NCBI GenBank assembly: GCA_027050975.1
Contig: JALUAR010000155.1
Coordinates: 12,168-33,793, forward strand
DNA: 21,626 nucleotides
Direction: 5' to 3'
From: Thermodesulfovibrio sp.
GTDB taxonomy: Bacteria; Nitrospirota; Thermodesulfovibrionia; Thermodesulfovibrionales; JdFR-85
Shown here: piece by piece, positions 18,924-21,626 of the stretch
How positions within the stretch are numbered: the stretch's first letter is position 1
Layout: every line of letters starts with the position of its first letter
Program-made: the position numbers and the translations under genes
Notes under the pieces: model-generated
Database searches by the model: none
What the model was told of the DNA's origin: nothing
Seen by the model: only the letters and a program-made list of their open reading frames with translations

Positions 18924-19321
18924 TATTCAGCTTTTGCCTCCTCTTTCTTTTCAGCCCTCCGTTCCTCGTAATCAATAAATTCCAGCACAGCAAGAGGAGC
19001 CTGGTCCTTAAGTCTGGTCCTGGTTTTTACAATCCTGAGATAACCTCCGTTTCTGTCACTGAAGCGCGGAGCTATCTCCTGAAACAGTTTAGCCACAGCA
19101 GCCCTGTTCGGCACATATGACAGTGCAAGCCTCTTTGCATGAAGATCTCCTCTTTTGCCAAGGGTCACCATCTTTTCAGCCATTGATTTTATAGCTTTGG
19201 CTTTGGCCACTGTTGTCTCTATCCTCTCATGGATAAAAAGGTTCACCATGAGGTTACGAAAGAGGGCCTTCCTCTGGTTTGTTGTTCTGCCGAAACGCTT
19301 TTTTCTCACCTTGTGACGCAT
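18923..19321 (-). CDS. rplQ: 50S ribosomal protein L17
   Basis: A 132-residue L17: the N-terminus MRHKVRKKRFGRTTNQRKALFRNLMVNLF is highly conserved, as is ERIETTVAKAKA, and GGYLRIVKTRTRLKD at about 92-106. The tail (EERRAEKKEEAKAE) is a charged extension. It is the usual last gene of the alpha operon; the start codon lies 3 bp after the rpoA stop, and GAGGAGGTGA lies in the end of rpoA. Here the operon seems to go on into the two UGA-containing small genes. Confidence 0.98.
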   Translation of the reverse strand: MRHKVRKKRFGRTTNQRKALFRNLMVNLFIHERIETTVAKAKAIKSMAEKMVTLGKRGDLHAKRLALSYVPNRAAVAKLFQEIAPRFSDRNGGYLRIVKTRTRLKDQAPLAVLEFIDYEERRAEKKEEAKAE

Positions 19322-19324
19322 CTG

Positions 19325-20344
19325 TTACTTCACCTCCTCTTGCTGATACTTCTGAAGCAACTCCGTATCTATCTTCATGCCAAAACTGAGCCCCATGCTC
19401 TTGAGAATCTCCTTTATCTCATTAAGAGATTTGCGCCCAAAGTTCTTTGTCTTTAGCATCTCCTGCTCCGTTTTCTGGACAAGATCGGCAATGGTCTTAA
19501 TATTTGCATTTTTGAGGCAGTTATAGGACCTCACAGACAGTTCAAGCTCATCAACGGGTTTCAACAAATTCTTATTAAATGCTGCATCATGAACACCCTC
19601 TCCGCTTCCCGAATCTGATCTGATGTCACCAATTGAGTCATCCGTATCTTCAAAGATAAAGAAATCAAAGTGATCTATCAGTATGCTTGCTGCTTTTGTC
19701 ACAGCTGCCTGAGGGGTTATACTGCCGTCAGTCCACAACTCAAGAACAAGCCTGTCATAGTCGGTAGCTCTTCCTACCCTTGCCTTCTCTATCCAGAAAT
19801 TGACCTTTTTAATCGGGCTGTATACGGCATCCACGGAGATCACATCTATGGGCTGATCATTCTCTTTGTTTGCCTCAGCAGGCACATATCCCCTTCCCTT
19901 TGTTACATACAACTCAGCATGAAATTCGGCATCCTTGTCAACCGTGGCAATAGGCAGGTCAGGTGTAAGAATCTCCAGATTTGCCTCGCACTGAATATCC
20001 GCTCCTGTAACCTCCTTAGGACCGGCAACATCTATTCTTGCAACCTTTTTACCATCACCATGCATTCTGAATCTCAACTTCTTGAGATTCAGTATAAGAT
20101 CAACCATATCCTCCTTGAGTCCCTGGACAGTGGAAAACTCGTGTAGCACCCCCGGAATTCTTACCTGCGATATGGCAGCACCCTCTATGGAGGAAAGCAA
20201 TACCCTTCTCAGGGAATTACCAATTGTTGTTCCGAAGCCGCGCTCAAGAGGCTCTGCAATCAGTTTTCCGTATGTATCTGTAAGGGTTTCTTCTTCAAAG
20301 GCTATCTTTTTGGGAAATTGAAAGCCTTTTTTTGTTAAACTCAT
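19325..20344 (-). CDS. rpoA: RNA polymerase alpha subunit
   Basis: A 339-residue alpha subunit. The N-terminal domain (about 1-235) has GFGTTIGNSLRRVLLSSIEGAAI for dimerisation and core assembly; the C-terminal domain (about 260-328) has SYNCLKNANIKTIADLV and KNFGRKSLNEIKEIL, which bind UP elements and activators. The linker is acidic (EDTDDSIGDIRSDSGSGEG). AAGGAGG precedes the ATG. It is separated from rpsD by 154 bp, which holds a possible promoter of its own. Confidence 0.98.
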   Translation of the reverse strand: MSLTKKGFQFPKKIAFEEETLTDTYGKLIAEPLERGFGTTIGNSLRRVLLSSIEGAAISQVRIPGVLHEFSTVQGLKEDMVDLILNLKKLRFRMHGDGKKVARIDVAGPKEVTGADIQCEANLEILTPDLPIATVDKDAEFHAELYVTKGRGYVPAEANKENDQPIDVISVDAVYSPIKKVNFWIEKARVGRATDYDRLVLELWTDGSITPQAAVTKAASILIDHFDFFIFEDTDDSIGDIRSDSGSGEGVHDAAFNKNLLKPVDELELSVRSYNCLKNANIKTIADLVQKTEQEMLKTKNFGRKSLNEIKEILKSMGLSFGMKIDTELLQKYQQEEVK

Positions 20345-20361
20345 AGGGCCTCCTTAACTTC

Positions 20362-20390
20362 ATTATTCGTTTTTAATTACAACCAAACAA
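20362..20390 (-). promoter_or_regulatory. Possible internal promoter for rpoA-rplQ
   Basis: Minus strand: TTGTTT (20385-20390), 17-bp spacer, AATAAT (20362-20367), 18 bp before the rpoA ATG. The spacing is ideal and the hexamers moderate. Further upstream is a tandem CCACTGG repeat (about 20396-20410). Confidence 0.45.
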
Positions 20391-20443
20391 CTGTGACCAC
20401 TGGCCACTGGTTAAGGACACAATAGAATCTGTTTTTCTCTTCC

Positions 20444-20463
20444 AAGGCACGGTAACGTGCCTT
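20444..20463 (-). repeat. Hairpin between rpsD and rpoA
   Basis: AAGGCACG (20444-20451) and CGTGCCTT (20456-20463) form a perfect 8-bp stem with a 4-nt loop, 35 bp after the rpsD stop. No U-tract follows on the minus strand, so it is more likely a processing, attenuation or stability element than a full terminator. Confidence 0.5.
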
Positions 20464-20498
20464 CGTCTCACCGCCGCACCCTCTTCCCTCTATATTAT

Positions 20499-21125
20499 TT
20501 ACTTAGAATACAGCTCGACTATGAGATGCTCTTTCACATCCAGCGGTATCTCTTCGCGTGAAGGTATACTCAGGACCTTCCCCCTGAAATTCTCTGGCTC
20601 CAATTCAAGCCAGTTCGGAATGCCCCTGTGTTCAACCTTTGATATATTCTCCTCTATAAATGGTATCTTTCTACTTGACTCCTTAACCTCTATCACATCT
20701 CCTGCCTTTACCCTGTAGGAGGGGATGTCCACCACTCTACCATTGACCAGTATATGTCCGTGATTGACAAACTGTCGAGCCTGTCTGCGATTTGAAGCAA
20801 ATCCGAGTCTGTAAACTATGTTGTCAAGCCTCAGCTCCAGAAACTGAAGCAGCAACTCGCCGGTAACGCCCTTCTTTTTCTGAGCCTCCTTAAAGTATTT
20901 GCGGAACTGCTTCTCTAAAACCCCGTAAATCCTCTTAACCTTCTGCTTCTCCCTGAGCTGAATACCGTAATCACTGATCTTCGTCCTCGAAGTGCCATGC
21001 TGCCCCGGAGGATACTTTCTCCTTTCAAAGGCACATTTATCAGTATAACATCTATCTCCCTTAAGAAACAGTTTTTCACCCTCTCTCCTGCACTGTCTGC
21101 AGAGTGCGCCTGTGTATCGTGCCAT
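20499..21125 (-). CDS. rpsD: 30S ribosomal protein S4 (zinc-binding form)
   Basis: A 208-residue S4, a primary 16S rRNA binder and usual translational repressor of its own operon. MARYTGALCRQCRREGEKLF and CYTDKCAFERRKYPPGQHG carry the four Cys (C9, C12, C26, C31) of the zinc-containing C+ type. The S4 RNA-binding motif is LELRLDNIVYRLGFASNRRQARQFVNHGHILVNG. The frame is open further upstream, but the ATG at 21125 has GGAGGAGGG before it and matches family starts. It overlaps the rpsK stop by one base (TAATG). Confidence 0.98.
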   Translation of the reverse strand: MARYTGALCRQCRREGEKLFLKGDRCYTDKCAFERRKYPPGQHGTSRTKISDYGIQLREKQKVKRIYGVLEKQFRKYFKEAQKKKGVTGELLLQFLELRLDNIVYRLGFASNRRQARQFVNHGHILVNGRVVDIPSYRVKAGDVIEVKESSRKIPFIEENISKVEHRGIPNWLELEPENFRGKVLSIPSREEIPLDVKEHLIVELYSK

Positions 21126-21511
21126 TAGACCCTCCTCCTCTTTGGCGGTCTGCACCCGTTATGCGGAACAGGTGTAACATCCTTAATAATATTGACATCA
21201 AGACCAGCCGCCTGTATTGCCCTTATGGCAGACTCCCTGCCTGCGCCTGGACCCTTTATATACACATCAATCTGTCTCATCCCCATATCCATAGCCCTCT
21301 TTGCAGCTGTCTCTGCCGCTAGCTGAGCTGCATACGGGGTGCCTTTCCTTGACCCCTTAAACCCCAGACTTCCTGCACTCACCCAGGTGATTACATTACC
21401 GTTTTTATCCGTAATAGTAACAATTGTGTTGTTAAATGTGGTCTTTACATGAGCAATTCCATAGGGGACGTTCTTCTTTTCCTTCTTTGGCCCCCTTCTC
21501 CTTCTTGCCAT
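21125..21511 (-). CDS. rpsK: 30S ribosomal protein S11
   Basis: A 128-residue S11: GIAHVKTTFNNTIVTITD, SAGSLGFKGSRKGTPYAAQLAAE and the C-terminal DVTPVPHNGCRPPKRRRV are all family hallmarks. It lines the platform of the small subunit near the Shine-Dalgarno cleft. AAAGGAGGT lies in the end of rpsM and supports the ATG. The order rpsM-rpsK-rpsD-rpoA-rplQ is the standard alpha operon. Confidence 0.98.
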   Translation of the reverse strand: MARRRRGPKKEKKNVPYGIAHVKTTFNNTIVTITDKNGNVITWVSAGSLGFKGSRKGTPYAAQLAAETAAKRAMDMGMRQIDVYIKGPGAGRESAIRAIQAAGLDVNIIKDVTPVPHNGCRPPKRRRV

Positions 21512-21513
21512 TA

Positions 21514-21626
21514 CTATTTACCTCCTTTCCTCTTGCCTGCTACCGTCTTCTTTGGCCCTTTCCTTGTCCTGGCATTGGTTCTTGTGCGCTGTCCCCTAAC
21601 GGGAAGCCCCATCTTGTGCCTGAGAC
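21514..21626 (-). CDS. rpsM: 30S ribosomal protein S13, C-terminal part
   Basis: Only the last 37 codons are inside the window; the gene continues past the right edge. They read LRHKMGLPVRGQRTRTNARTRKG and then a Lys-rich end to a TAG at 21514-21516. The LPVRGQRTRTNARTRKGP stretch is the S13 signature that contacts the 16S rRNA head and tRNA. It ends 2 bp before the rpsK ATG and carries its ribosome binding site. Confidence 0.97.
   Translation of the reverse strand, partial: LRHKMGLPVRGQRTRTNARTRKGPKKTVAGKRKGGK

Overview
The window looks like chromosome of an anaerobic, sulfur-metabolising Gram-negative bacterium. Nitrospirota of the Thermodesulfovibrio type would fit, but that is inference from gene content (several TusA and DsrE-type sulfur carriers, a YeeE-type sulfur transporter, an exported rhodanese, a NapH-like iron-sulfur membrane protein) and not a phylogenetic result. 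Most gene starts carry strong GGAGG ribosome binding sites. No tRNA, rRNA, insertion sequence or CRISPR array was seen.

Layout. 1-1100: two stand-alone receiver-domain response regulators (+). 1104-3186 (-): an overlooked 46-aa protein with its own sigma-54-type promoter, then a PUA-like protein, a DUF1858 protein and an exported rhodanese. 3447-6648 (+): glycosyltransferase, SPASM-type radical SAM protein and NapH-like ferredoxin. 6649-12224 (-): a long operon read as YeeE-type transporter, TusA, two paralogous small membrane proteins, universal stress protein, FAD oxidoreductase and B12-type radical SAM protein. 12467-14146 (-): a membrane glycosyltransferase. 14526-15730 (-): a DsrE/DsrH/DsrE-like trio (its middle gene is only 55 codons) and a second TusA. 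15975-18412 (+): ligA and a Mth938-type gene. 18450-21626 (-): the end of the ribosomal alpha operon (rpsM, rpsK, rpsD, rpoA, rplQ), followed by two small genes each interrupted by an in-frame UGA.

Two signals stand out. First, the three sulfur transcription units (rhodanese; YeeE-TusA operon; solo TusA) each have a -24/-12 type promoter and, upstream of it, two copies of a 16-bp imperfect palindrome related to TGTCC-N6-GGACA. In all three cases the two copies start exactly 32 bp apart, three helical turns, as expected for an NtrC-class activator. This predicts a sigma-54 sulfur-trafficking regulon whose activator lies outside the window. Second, the two genes after rplQ read through a UGA into sensible protein, and both UGAs are followed at the right distance by a hairpin with G in the apical loop. 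In the thioredoxin-like gene the UGA sits where relatives, as I recall them, carry a Cys. They are proposed as a pair of adjacent selenoproteins, one soluble and one membrane-anchored.

Together the sulfur genes suggest import and relay of sulfane sulfur: periplasmic rhodanese, membrane transporter, TusA, DsrE-type carriers. The glycosyltransferase, radical SAM and FAD genes look like surface glycan or lipid modification.
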